Notes: generated by a model from the letters alone, not told the origin. A stretch of DNA of 64,000 bases from Rhyzopertha dominica (GCA_025024175.1 QCXZ01000086.1:16458245-16522244); one strand, 5' to 3'; shown: positions 11,274-22,323, counted from the stretch's first letter. Translations and numbers: made by a program.

Positions 11274-12088
11274 ATCCGGTATTTAATTTTCACAAATTTT
11301 TATCAAGGTCCACTAAATGTTCAACCATCAATAAATAGTCCTGCGCTCAATATCGGCCTAGACCCGTTTGCAGTAATATTATTCTCAACTTTAAAGGATC
11401 CAGATTCATGATTTACTTATTTGTATTATGTATTTTAATATCTTTATTATGCTCAATTTTCTTTATTGTCAGTTTACTTAACTCAGAAATTAATTAAAAT
11501 TCAAAATAACTTTATATTTTTTTATAATCAATTATATACAAATATTTAAAAAAACGTCACTATTCAGACATCATTGGCCGAAAACATCTTGACAATATCC
11601 ATTAGGTACATAATGTTTTATCTAAGTAGATATATATCAGGAAATCATCAATTTATTGTTTTTTTTAATTGGCTTATTGCCTGCAGGTGGGGTTGAAAAA
11701 TTAGCTTTTCAGGTAAATTGTCTTATAATAATTTAGATAGCAACCATTATCAGTACTGATGTCCAAGAAATAACAGCAATACAAATTTTTCAAAAAAAAA
11801 ACGTACAAATAACTAAAAATGATAATAGAATTGGTAGACGCAATTAAATAACTCTTCTTTTTATATAACGGTTCAGTTATATAAGATACTGTATCAAAGG
11901 CTTTGTTAATTATTTATTAGGAGTAGTTTGAAATGATATATTAGAATCCGGTACTGGCTTGCTTCAAACGTGTTGAATACGGTAATAGTTAAGGCTTTAC
12001 GATAGGGAATTACTAATCTTGTTAANTAATAAAAACTGCAAAGGTTCGTTAACACGATAGATCTTTGGGTAAACTTTACAGTTTACAA
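11230..12088. repeat. Inverted repeat pair, ~850 bp apart, inside the hAT element
   Basis: The left arm is near 11234-11263 (GTAAAGTTTACCCAAAGATA then TACAGTGTT). The right arm is near 12048-12084; reverse-complemented it reads GTAAAGTTTACCCAAAGATC then TATCGTGTT. Roughly 26 of 29 positions match. The arms may be the ends of a nested MITE or a hairpin-forming region. No clean target duplication was seen. Confidence 0.4.
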
Positions 12089-12580
12089 TGGTGAAATTTC
12101 CAACATCCTGAACGTGGGATGTAGGCGTTCGGCGAAAACCCTTTGATGTGTCAGCTGCTGTTTTTATGACTTGCCGCAATTTTAGTCGGATTATTTATTT
12201 GCTGGTGTGCCACGCCTACATGGGTGAGATGCTGTCAATCAGAGGGCCGATATAATATGTGTTTGTAAACACCAACACGTGTACCGTGTGCCCTGTAATA
12301 GTTGAATTTAATGTTTTCTGCCGAAGTAATAATTCTGTTAGCCCCTCCTTCTCTTAATACGAAGCCTACAAAAATGTATTTACGTAAAGAAACACCCCGC
12401 CCTAATGCCTTAATGTTATAACATCCTTCTATAATTGGTTGGAGTCGAGGCTTTGTTTATGGAAAATTTAGTGGGACACAAATAATTGACAAAAATGGGA
12501 GGGTGTTTCTAGATCGATGTAGTCTATGACATTTACGTTCTTTTTTTGAGCACATGAGGATAATTTATAGCAACCCAAAT

Positions 12581-12653
12581 ATTCTGGAATTGATCGATCT
12601 GGAATATTCGGAAGGCATATATAAATGCAGCGACGCGGACGATTCTTCAGTCT
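12581..12653 (+). promoter_or_regulatory. TATA/initiator core promoter with heat-shock-element-like repeats
   Basis: TATATAAA at 12618-12625 lies 31 bp upstream of the A in TTCAGTC (A at 12649), the arthropod initiator consensus TCAGT. The spacing is canonical. Just upstream (12582-12613) the sequence ATTCTGGAAT...TGGAATATTCGGAAG gives alternating GAA and TTC pentamer units in the style of heat-shock elements, although one spacing is one base short. It sits 50 bp 5' of the transposase ATG at 12703, so it most likely drives that gene. Stress induction is an inference. Confidence 0.6.
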
Positions 12654-12702
12654 TTCATGTTAAATAGTTAGCAAACAAAAAGCGAAATCAGCAAGTACCC
12701 AA

Positions 12703-14617
12703 ATGGCATCCAGGAAGCGAAGTAGTGTATGGAAACACTTTGAAGAAGAGTCTCCAGTTAAAGCGAAATGCAGTTATTGCCGAGAAATTGTACAAATATC
12801 AGGAGGGTCTACCGGAAATTTAGCTAGACATATGAAACGACGACATCCTACCATTCCATTAGATGGTGTACCACTAAGATCATCACCAAACCTTGGACCT
12901 GCCGAATATCTGGTAAAAGCATCTACATCGACAAGTAGTCAAGATGTCTCTGAAGCTAGTTCATCATTGTCATCAGCGTTATCCCAGTCAGAGATTTCTA
13001 ACTGCCTCTGATAGCGAAAAAGCACTAACACCAACACAGTCATCAAAGAGAAAAAAGCAAACTTTTATCGGAGATTATACCACACGTCCTGTTAGCTTAA
13101 CAAAAGCAAAACAGTTGGACAAACAACTCATCACAATGATAGTTAAAGAGTACCAACCATTTCGCATCGTTGAGGATATAGAATTCAAAAAGTTTGTTGC
13201 TATGTTGTGTCCAGGATATAGCCTTCCATCCAGAAAAACAATATCAAGAAGTCTAATACCAAAATATTACAACGAAGTGCGAGAAGAACTACAACGTGAG
13301 TTAGAAGGTGTAAATGCTTTATGCTCAACGACTGATGCTTGGACTTCTATAAAAAATGAAAGTTTTATAGCTGTAACCGCCCACTACATATCAGGAGAAC
13401 ATTTAAAAACTTCGCTTTTGGGCTGCTTTAGATTCACTGAAGCCCATACGTCTGAAAACTTAGCCAATACTTTAAAAAATCTAACTACAGAATGGAAGAT
13501 TACGAACAAAGTTGCAGCAATAGTTACTGACAATGCTGCAAATATGGTATCCGCAGTGAAGCTATGCAAGTGGAGGCATATTCCATGTTTTGCACATACC
13601 ATTAACCTTGTAGTCCAAAAAGGAGTAATGGAAATGAATACTATAATATTTAAAGTAAAAGCTATAGTGGAGTATTTCAAGAGAAGCTCGTCAGCACTGC
13701 AAAAGTTGCAAGAAATACAAAAGCAAATGGAACTGCCTCAATTAAAGTTAAAGCAAGACGTTATTACACGTTGGAATTCGACGTATGACATGCTAAAGCG
13801 CATATTGCAAATTAAAGAGGCAGTTATAGCTACTTTGGCTATTAAAAATAAAAACCTGGACCAAATTTCCACAAATGAATGGGACGAGTTAACGACTGCA
13901 GTGGATATATTGTGGGTATTTTATGAAGTCACTGTGGAAATTAGCAGCGAAAAAACAGTATCACTTTCAAAAATACTGTATTTTATTAAGATCATGTCTC
14001 AACATTTAAGAAAATCCGAGTTTTCTGGAGAAAAATTATCAAACAAGCCCAAATGTTCTGCAATGATCGAGTGTCTTAAAAAAGAACTGGAAAACCGATT
14101 TCAACATTATGAAGACAATGAACTTATAACTCAGAGTACATTACTAGATCCGAGATTCAAGAATTATGGATTTATCACGGAAATGAAGTACAAACAAACT
14201 ATAGAAAATCTGAAAGCAAAACTGCAAGTCACGACTGCAGCCAATCAAGTTTACACTAACACGACAGTAACCGATAAGCCATCTACTTCAGAAAAAAACA
14301 TTTGGGCTGATTTTGATACAACTGTGATGGAAACTGTATCGCAAAATCCCAGAGTGATAGTTATACGAGAAATAGATCGGTATGTTCAGGAGCCGTTACT
14401 AAAACGAAACGAAAATCCTCTAAAGTGGTGGATGGAAAGAAAAACTCTGTTTCCAGCATTATACGAGTTAGTCCTCAAAAGACTGTGTATAACAGCTACA
14501 TCTGTACCATGTGAGCGGATTTTTTCCAAGACTGGACAAATTCTGTGTGAAAAACGTAGTCAGCTAAGTGCCGAAAAGGTGTCTCAGATTGTGTTTTTAA
14601 ATACCAATTTTAATTAA
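12703..14617 (+). CDS. BED-finger hAT transposase, one frame break
   Basis: The start ATG at 12703 follows a good promoter. The first frame (12703-13011) encodes a BED zinc finger: KRSSVWKHFEEE, C-X2-C at KCSYCREI, and H-X4-H at ARHMKRRHP. The second frame (to 14617) carries the RNase H-like hAT core: CSTTDAWTSI (first Asp), AAIVTDNAANMVSAV (second Asp), IPCFAHTINLVVQ (the C/H of the insertion domain), TRWNSTYDML, and the C-terminal dimerisation region with WWMERKTLFPALYEL and ATSVPCERIFSKTG (third acidic residue, Glu). Length and order are those of a full ZBED/Ac-type transposase. The only defect is a one-base slip between about 12960 and 13005, not in a homopolymer. It lies inside a TSD-flanked hAT element. 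Confidence 0.85.
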
Positions 14618-15477
14618 ATTAAGTAACTATAGGTGTAGGCAAATATATAATGTACTGTGTTTGTTTTACATTCTTTTCATTTTATAGCATATGTTCATTA
14701 TATAAATACTGTATATACATATTATATGCAGAAATAAATATAGAACTATATAGGTACCAACCTATTTATATAGCCCTGCCTAAAGCAAAAAAACCCTAAC
14801 AATGTAAAAATTATTTTCACAAATTAATAAATTGATAAAAACTGCCTACTTACGTATTTCATAGTAAAATATTACACATAAAAATTGTGCTGAAAAACTT
14901 CATGCTATAAATAAAATAAAAAAAGGTGCTAGAATCGGAAATAAACAGCAGTTTTAATAACGATCATAAAGTGAAAGCAGTTTTGAGAAATGTACATTTT
15001 TGGTTGAATCTTTTATTAATGATGAGTATGTAAGCACAAAAATAATCTAAAAATACCTGAAAAGTAATTTTAATCTATTTGTATTTAATTAAACAATATC
15101 ATATGTGTAAAATGTAAAAAGCTTATAAGTATCTGTAGTATTGTTACCGCAAGGTTTACATTTTTATTTAAAAATTAAACACTTCGAAAAATACAAGTTT
15201 ATACTAGTCGAAAACTAATAAAATCGCATTTTGAATAGTATTTAAAAGCAAAAAGAAATGGAAATATAATAAATCATGCAAATGAATCTCAACGCCCTAA
15301 AAGTCGAAAGTTTCAGTCAGTCGTTCCATTACGAAACATATCCCGATATCGCGGACACGGTTCACGACTGATCGCGTGGCTCCACTATTGACGGCCAGGA
15401 CCAGCAAGCAAACAGCTCCGTTTCCGTTTGTATCCGTGAGTGACAGTGGCCAGTCCAGTGGCTTCCACGAACAAAAC
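14618..15477 (+). other. 3' non-coding part of the hAT element
   Basis: AT-rich sequence between the transposase stop and the right subterminal array, with AATAAA-type signals near 14733. No gene seen. Confidence 0.5.
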
Positions 15478-15570
15478 TGGATCCGGAGCCGGACCGATTC
15501 GAGAAGTGGATCCGGATCCAATCAATGTACCTTCGGATCCGCATCCGCCGAACGGGTCCGAACGGACCGA
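15478..15570. promoter_or_regulatory. Right subterminal GC-rich array of the hAT element
   Basis: Repeats GGATCCGG, GGACCG, CGGATCCGCATCCG, CGGGTCCG and CGGACCG mirror the left array. Several short ORFs across this array on both strands are products of the repeat composition and not genes. Confidence 0.6.
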
Positions 15571-15580
15571 CACATCTCTA

Positions 15581-15588
15581 GCCGAGAG
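15581..15588. repeat. Right 8-bp target site duplication of the hAT element
   Basis: GCCGAGAG, identical to 10561-10568; the empty site would join 10560 to 15589 with one copy. Confidence 0.88.
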
Positions 15589-15688
15589 TTCACGCCCACT
15601 TTTGTTATGGACGTTTCCATGCTTTTGCATTAGTTCCTGCGTGTTTTATTGTATTTTTATCCTTTAAATACAGATAATTGCAGTGAAA

Positions 15689-18600
15689 ATGAGATGTGCA
15701 GTGTATGGTTGCCACTCAGACAATCAAGCGAAAATTGTTTTAAAAAATGTAAGTTTTTTTACATTCCCTAAAAACAAAAAAATGGCACTTGAGTGGGTGA
15801 AGTTGTGTAAACGTAAGGACAAATTTAATATCGTGAACGCAAGGATCTGCTCAAAGCATTTCACTCAGGAAGACTACGTACGTAATCTGAAACATGAATT
15901 ACTTCAGTACAATGCCAAAAATTATCGGAGTTTGAAGAGAGAAGCTGTGCCTTCTCAAAATTTGCCTCAACTTCTAAAACGTGTACGTATGCAAGAAAAC
16001 TCAAGTAGAGATGAACGCCAAAAAAAAAAGGCAAAGAAAGGAGCTTGTAGATTCTATTTTACTCAAGTAAGTCGAAGTATAATGACTATGAAACTTGTAT
16101 AGTATGTAATTATTATTTTAATTTGCTTAGAAATAAGAATGAAAGTTTGGCTAGCTGCAGCTAGCTTTAATTCCTGCAGCTATGAAAAATATTGGGTAAT
16201 GAGACTAATATTTTATGCCTAGTTAAATTAAAATGGTTTTGGTAGTCGTTGCTGGCAGTCTTAGGCAAATTTGTATAAGAACCCCCGTATACCCCCTCGT
16301 AACACCTTATATGATATTTATAATAAGTGGGTACATGCTCGGGTACTAGTAAATATTGGTTTGGTAGTATGTTGGCAGCCTACGTTAGCTAATGCTAGGA
16401 TTCTGTTAATAGGCAATCAGTCTGGTATTATATACAAATTTGTATAAGAGTGACCCACGCTTCTTAATATACTTAATGTTAAATAAATTTTTAGGACAAA
16501 TACTGATTTTGAAATAGACTCTGAGAAGGACAAGTTGATAGCTAGTCTCTTAAAAAAAATTGAATTTTTGGAAAAAAAAACAGAGTATCATTGGGAAACT
16601 ATTCAGTGATGAACAGTTAAAAAAGTTGGAAGGTTCAAAAGCTCGTATTAAGTGGTCAACTGATGATATTTCAAAATCAATTGTAATTTATTCTGCAGGT
16701 CCCAGAGCCTATAGATTACTTTTAAAAAAAGGCTACCCGTTTCCTGCGGTTTCTACTTTAAGAAGCTGGCTAAGAAAATTAAAAATCTCCACAGGCATCC
16801 TGAAACAAGTTTTTCATATCATGAAATTGGCAGATATGAGTCCACATGACAAAGTATGTGTTTTATCATTTGACGAAATAAAAATCCGCAAGGTATACCT
16901 TTATGATAAAGTTAATGATGAAACATTAAAACCTTATGGTTACGCCCAAGTAGTCATGCTAAGGGGGTTATTTCGAAGTTGGAAACAACCTGTATTTTAT
17001 GATTATGATTTTACCCTGACAAAGGAAAAATTATTGGAAATAATAGACTATGCAGAGTCTTCAGGTGAAATATTACTTTTATTGATTATTATTCTTATTT
17101 AAGTAATTTATGAAAAAATATCTTTCAGGATTTCGAGTTGTGGCTGTAGTAAGTGACTTGGGAGGTGGAAACAGGTCACTGCACAACGCATTAAATATTA
17201 ACTACCAAAACACTTGGTTTATAAACCCTTCAAACAACAAGAAAGTTTACGTTTTAGCTGATGTGCCCCATTTAATAAAACTCATAAGAAATAATTTTGT
17301 AGACCACGGATTTATAGTTAATGGAAAAGAGATCAATAAGCAAATAATTGAAGAGTTATTGGATGTAACAGGAACATCAGACTTGACAATTAGTTATAAA
17401 ATTTCCAGAGATAGCTTATATGTCAAAGGAGCTGCTCGTCAAAAAGTGAAGTTGGCGACAAAACTATTTTCTCACACAATCGCTATGGCCATAAGTCGTT
17501 GTGGGACTACGGGTGCTTTGAAACAACAAAACTGGCTTGAATGTTCTGACTTTTTTAAACTGGTAAGTTTGATCATTAATAATGTTGATATATGTACATA
17601 GAAGTAATAGTATACTTTATATTTTAGGTAAATGATTGGTTTGATATTTTGAATGTGAGGCATTATATGACTGATAGTAGACAGAGAACAAGGGCCTATG
17701 GATTATCTTTGGAAATTCAAGATAAAATACTTAATGAAATGACCAAGACAATAGAAAACCTTAGAGTTAAGGGGAAAAAATGTTTACTTCCATTTCAAAA
17801 AGGTAGGTATGGTACACTGGTACAGTACCATAATTCTTTGAATGCATGTTACAATACCACTACCAAATTTCATAAGAAAATGCATGCATGGTATCGTTGA
17901 TGACATACATTCAGGGTGTACCTATTTTTTAAGTATAAATATTAATACAGTAACCGCCAAACAAAAACCGTTGCACGTCACCAATGACACCATGCACGTC
18001 CTAATAAGATTTACTGGTAGCTGTATTATGACGTGCAACGGTTTTTGTTTGGCGTTTACTGTACCAATACTTACCAATAAACCAATGTAAATATTGCACT
18101 CTATCTATTTTAGGAATCATTATGACTAATAACTCTATTCAGTCATTATTTCAAGAACTTAAATCTGAATTCGCTTGTGAGTATATCCTGACATACCGTT
18201 TGAACCAGGACGTATTGGAAAATTTTTTCGGGGCAATTAGAGCTAAAGGGGGACTCCATGACCACCCAGACGCTTTGGAGTTCAGATATCGTTTACGGTC
18301 GTATCTTCTGGGAAGAAATGAAGGTTCTCTATCAAGTTTTGGCAACGTTGAAGAAGATGCAACAGGTGATATGTTTGCCAATGAAGTTAATTTATGTGGA
18401 AAATTATTTGCTTCCGTTGATAAGTCTGTATCCAATGAGATAGAATCCCTAAATATTCCATCTGATGGTATTGAAATGAATGACATTGAGTATGATGGTC
18501 TGGAAAATTTGGCTGGCTACATATGCCATGCCACTAAGGAGCCCACTGCCTCAATAGCATCCACATCCACCCAAGACTATACATGGGTCTCACATCTTAG

Positions 18601-18859
18601 TGAAGGGGGCCTCACAAAACCCTCACCAGAATTTATGAGTCAAATGGAATGTTTGGAAAAAAATTTTAAATCTGTAAATTCTGACGAACTATTTATAGGA
18701 AAAAACTATTTAAAAAAAATATTTGACTTGAGTACAGAGATTTCATGTTCCGATAAAAGTAAACAATTATTTTTTCGTTCAAGAATGTTTTTTCGAATTA
18801 AACAATTAAATAGGGACTTACATAATCAAAATCAGAGCACCTTAAAAAAAGGAAAGTAA
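15689..18859 (+). CDS. THAP / P element-like (THAP9-type) transposase gene, five exons
   Basis: The exons are 15689-16066, 16495-17064, 17129-17562, 17628-17802 and 18114-18859. Exon 1 encodes a THAP zinc finger (RCAVYGCHSDN ... CSKHF). Exon 2 has a coiled coil, then KARIKWSTDDISKSI, YRLLLKKGYPFPAVSTLRSW, VLSFDEIKIRKVYL (first acidic site) and LFRSWKQPVFYDYDF. Exon 3 has VVSDLGGGNRSL (second Asp) and ADVPHLIKLIRN; exon 4 WFDILN; exon 5 YRLNQDVLENFFGAIRAKGG and LAGYICH. This is the P-element order. Introns after exons 2 to 4 join in phase. The frame slips between exon 1 and 16,590, where A9-A10 runs occur (16019-16028, 16567-16575), so an assembly error is plausible. I chose ATG 15689 because it starts directly before the first THAP Cys. 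Confidence 0.8.
17948..18061. mobile_element. 114-bp Tc1/mariner-type MITE in the last intron of the P-like gene
   Basis: The terminal inverted repeats are 33 bp with one mismatch. Both ends, read inward, begin CAGTAA(C/A)CGCCAAACA and end ACCGTTGCACGTCA. TA dinucleotides flank at 17946-17947 and 18062-18063, the Tc1/mariner target duplication. The element lies within the 17803-18113 intron and leaves both splice sites intact. No coding capacity. Confidence 0.8.
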
Positions 18860-18972
18860 CAAAAACTGTTAAATAAGAAAATAGTTATTGTCATTCTTCA
18901 TTTTTCATATTTTGCAATTAGTCTAGACAAGATTAAAATTTGTTGTTTGCCATAACTTTTATAACATACTGG

Positions 18973-19471
18973 ACAGGGTGTCCATTTTTGGTCACTTTTG
19001 CAGGGTATCTCGTTTTTCAGTTATGAGGCATACATAATGTTTTTTTTAAATGGAACACCCTGTATATTTAACTTTAGGAATAAGTGTGATACGTCATTGA
19101 TTTTGGAATAAGTAAAATTACATTTTGACTCAAAAATATACAGGGTGTTCAATTAAAAAAACATGTAACTGAAAAACGGACCGCAATGGGACAAAACAAA
19201 CTACGCCACTGGATTTTAGGGAAAAAATTATACAAGAATGCCATTTTCACTTTTTTAATAAGTTAAGAGACCACCAAGATACGGTAGGTGTTCCAAAAGT
19301 GCAAATTTTCAATTTCACCCTGTACCTCAGAAACCAAGAGGGCTATGAAAATTTTGTTTGTGCCATCTTTCGTTTCATAAAAAATTAGCACAGTGTCGCG
19401 AAAACCGCAATCCTCTATCGTTAGAAATAAGCGAGATACCTTGCAAAAGTGCCCAAAAATGAACACCCTGT
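18973..19471. mobile_element. Nested inverted-repeat MITE with ACAGGGTGTCC ends
   Basis: The outer arms: the left reads ACAGGGTGTCCATTTTTGGT then CACTTTTGCAGGGTATCTCG from 18973; the right, reverse-complemented, reads ACAGGGTGTTCATTTTTGGG then CACTTTTGCAAGGTATCTCG. That is about 36 of 40 positions. A second inverted pair lies inside: 19010-19068 (ending GGAACACCCTGTATAT) against 19134-19181 (ATACAGGGTGTTCAATT ... CTGAAAAACGG). A further CACCCTGTACC occurs near 19317. No ORF. Confidence 0.65.
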
Positions 19472-19611
19472 ATAGAAATAACCTGTATATTATAAACCTG
19501 TATAAAAATAACCTAATAAACTGTTATTTTTGTGTTTACCTTTATTTAAAAAGTTAAATAAAATTTTTACCGTTCAAAAATTAAATAAATTAAAAGAAAC
19601 CACCCGCCTAA

Positions 19612-19648
19612 ATCCCCCCCCCCCATCCCTCCCCCCCCCCTCCCCCCT
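19612..19648. repeat. C-rich low-complexity tract
   Basis: Runs of C broken by AT and CCT between 19612 and 19648; ORFs across it are not genes. Confidence 0.8.
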
Positions 19649-19745
19649 TGAATCGCATACTTTCTTATATCAAAAATTTCATGTTAAGGAACATGTAGAC
19701 TTTCCTCATATTTTAGAAATTATTTTACGTGTTCTAGTCGACTAA

Positions 19746-20741
19746 ATAATAAACATATAATAATTACTAACATAATAAACACTTCAAATAATACCTTTAT
19801 TAGTACTCTTTACATTTATATTGTTCATAATACCTCATTAAACCTAAACGGTGCTCATTTTCAAGAAAAATACATTACCCAGGCATCTTATTCATACTTG
19901 TATCATATAAAACGCATAGAGCCCGCGTACTATTTTAAATTTTTACTCTCGGCGTGACGTCATGCGCAAAGTGAACGTAATTTGAACCGCTAGAGATCAT
20001 ATCTTCTGTTTTATTATATCGCGATGGCGGCTGAGGTTGGGCACTGAGGCTTTGCGACTGAAGAAATGCATAGGTACCTACCACTTGACGGTTTGACAGT
20101 ATCGGTTTCGCGGTATTTTTTTCGCGCCTTAAGACCACTGGCAACTGGACCATTCTATTAATAACTGAACGTTTACAATTCGCAGAAATAAAACAGGACG
20201 ATTACGAAATGACGATAACTCCAATAAAGCACGTTCAGAATTGATTTGCCGGCCGCTGACGCACTGAGAAAAATTCGCCTCGAAAATCATACTATCGGTA
20301 GTGGTTTTAAAAGGAATGGTAATAAGTATTGGAAAACTAATATTATATACTGAATCAAATAGTACAACTTACCATTAAGAAACGGTTAAAGTCGACATAG
20401 TGTATGTAAACAGGCGGTAATTTAAAAGTACCAAATGTTGTGGTAAACGTAATGTAAGCTTGCTTTCAGAAGTGGGTTATATTTACCACGATAATCCGTA
20501 AATGTGCCGTGCATGTTATAGTACTTGGTGACATATCAAAAGAATGTTAATATAAACACAATAGATCAGAAGTTACTACTGGAAGTCGTGATCTTTTACA
20601 CACAACTAGCGTTTGCCCGCGGCTTCGCTCGCGTGAACACGTTAAATTTTAAAATTTTAATAAGAAATATGTAATTGAAATAAAACATGTAAATGTAGGC
20701 CTACAAGTATATATTTGATGATTTTGGGGAGAAGATCAAGC
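19746..20741. other. Non-coding stretch with a short GC hairpin
   Basis: No gene seen. A GC-rich segment near 20611-20636 (GCCCGCGGCTTCGCTCGCG) can form a short stem and resembles the CCCGCGGCTTCGC... stretches common in insect dispersed repeats. A GC-richer promoter-like area lies near 19950-20130. Confidence 0.35.
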
Positions 20742-20743
20742 GT

Positions 20744-21509
20744 CAAGGGTGGCCACTTATAAGAATTGTTTGGAACTGGTTACCTAAATTTGTCATCACC
20801 TCCTGAGTTATGTTAGTTAGTACGTTTAGGAAAGATGCAGGCACTTGCTACGAAACGCATATTTTAGTCCTTCATTTGGTTTGTAATTATGGTGGATTTT
20901 ACTTCATTTGTGGGATCCCATTGAAAATAATTTTCAGTAGGTAAGTAGGTAGCTATTAGATAAGGAAAAGATATATTTTTGTCTGTAAAAAGGAATGCAA
21001 TCTGTTTTGTATCGTTGACCTTTTTAACGCGCTTCAAATAGGCGCCCTTAAAATACATAAGTATAGAGGTGTAATGTCATAATTCTAATTTTCGTAGAAA
21101 TGTTTTGGATGAAAGTATTCTTAACACTTCGAAGAGGTTGACATACATCTGAAAACTGCAGAATAAAAGTATTGTTTGTTTGTAGTTTAGTTTAAACGAT
21201 GCGAATTAATTGGAAATGGTATTATTTTGAGGTATCGAGCAACTTTACGTATTTTTGAAAATGATAACAACTTGCATCGGCAAAGTTGTAAAGGGAAGAT
21301 GAAATTTTGTTGTAGTAAAAGTTTTGTAGCGATAGTTTGAATATAGGAAGGCAGTTACGGGCGGTTGAAGATTAAATAAATTTGATGTCTTTTTTGCGCT
21401 TAATTAGAAAATTGAGATACTTATGTTCGACGTGTTTTTGCATTTTAGCGAAAAAACCCAAATAACGGAATTATGAATTTTGTTCCATACTTTATGACCA
21501 CCCTTGTCA
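20744..21509. mobile_element. Possible MITE with CAAGGGTGG(C/T)CA ends
   Basis: The left end at 20744 reads CAAGGGTGGCCACTTATAAG. The right end at 21509, reverse-complemented, reads CAAGGGTGGTCATAAAGTAT. Both continue to a TGGAAC. I could not find a clean target duplication. A 64-codon minus ORF inside is not recognised. Confidence 0.35.
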
Positions 21510-21511
21510 AG

Positions 21512-22015
21512 AAAAGCCGAAATACTTTCCCAAAAACGGTTTAATTAGCAGTGTGAATACAGAACAACCTTTAACCATCAATGTTAACGAACGAATCCCC
21601 GCAAGAAGGTATCCCCTCTTCTGGGTTGCACAAAGCTTAATTCAAAATGTATCAACAAAATAATCATAATATAAATGTTTATATCTACAATGCCTGCGCC
21701 CGACGATGAGAACTGTTTCCGCCGAAATTGATCGCTGCCTTCAGGGTCAAGTCCCGTGACACCCTGTATAAAGATAAAGATATAAATTGGTTTCTCACTT
21801 AAATGTTTTAAAGTTACAATTGCAGCCTATTGAAATGCTTATTGACAGGAAAAGTCGTAATTTAGATATTTAGAAAACAAAGTCGCGACTGCCAGAATAA
21901 TTTGTCGGCAGCAAAAACATGTTATCCGGTCGTTGGAGACATCTTAAAAAATGGTCGGCGACATATTTCTATTTTTGGTCCTTATCTAAAGACCTTATTG
22001 CGACAACGTGGTTCC
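21512..22015. other. Non-coding stretch
   Basis: No gene supported. One ACACCCTGTATA repeat end lies near 21760. A 66-codon plus ORF starting near 21902 overlaps the SAM-fragment region on the other strand and has no recognisable features. Confidence 0.3.
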
Positions 22016-22323
22016 TTATATTATAAATTCCCAAACATTATCGAACAACAAGTCGACTTTATCTGCATAGAGCGCCTGGAAGTCATTTTCAATCTGCAAT
22101 AAAAAAAACATACATAACAAGCATGAACAGCACGTATGTGCATGGTCAGTTTCAGAGGTACTGTCATTATAGCATTCCGATGCATTCGTCAACACGAACG
22201 GGTGTTGCTGTATATTTAAATGTCGCTTTAGTCTTAACCGTTGACCCAATAACGGAACGATTTGTGACAATAAATCGTCACTCTTTACCAATTGTGGCAA
22301 TTCTTCTAAAGTAATGCCATTAT
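22016..22323 (-). pseudogene. Third SAM-domain fragment of the accessory-gene family
   Basis: Read on the minus strand, a TTGTTTTAG acceptor at 22324 is followed by DNGITLEELPQLVKSDDLLS and then VPLLGQRLRLKRHLN, the C-terminal half of a SAM domain. It corresponds to exon 2 of the copy at 9532-9687 but is clearly diverged from it. A Ser/Thr/Cys-rich stretch and a second acceptor-like site (TTATTGCAG near 22098) follow. No first SAM exon was found to its right, where gene A begins on the other strand. Probably a remnant. Confidence 0.45.

Larger units (their letters stand above)
10569..15580 (+). mobile_element. Complete 5,012-bp hAT transposon
   Basis: The left end is CAGAGTTGGGCGGTCCG and the right end, read inward, is TAGAGATGTGTCGGTCCG. 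Both fit the hAT terminal consensus YARNG and match at 13-14 of about 18 positions. Identical 8-bp direct repeats GCCGAGAG flank it at 10561-10568 and 15581-15588, which is the hAT target-duplication length. Inside are GC-rich subterminal arrays at both ends, a TATA/initiator promoter and a BED/hAT transposase on the plus strand. Identical duplications suggest a fairly recent insertion. Confidence 0.88.

Noticed and set aside
15297..15667. Five overlapping ORFs on both strands
   Set aside because: All fall on the GC-rich subterminal array of the hAT element, where stop codons are rare by composition.
19530..19745. 71-codon ORF with a Pro-rich segment
   Set aside because: The Pro run is translated from the C-rich low-complexity tract.
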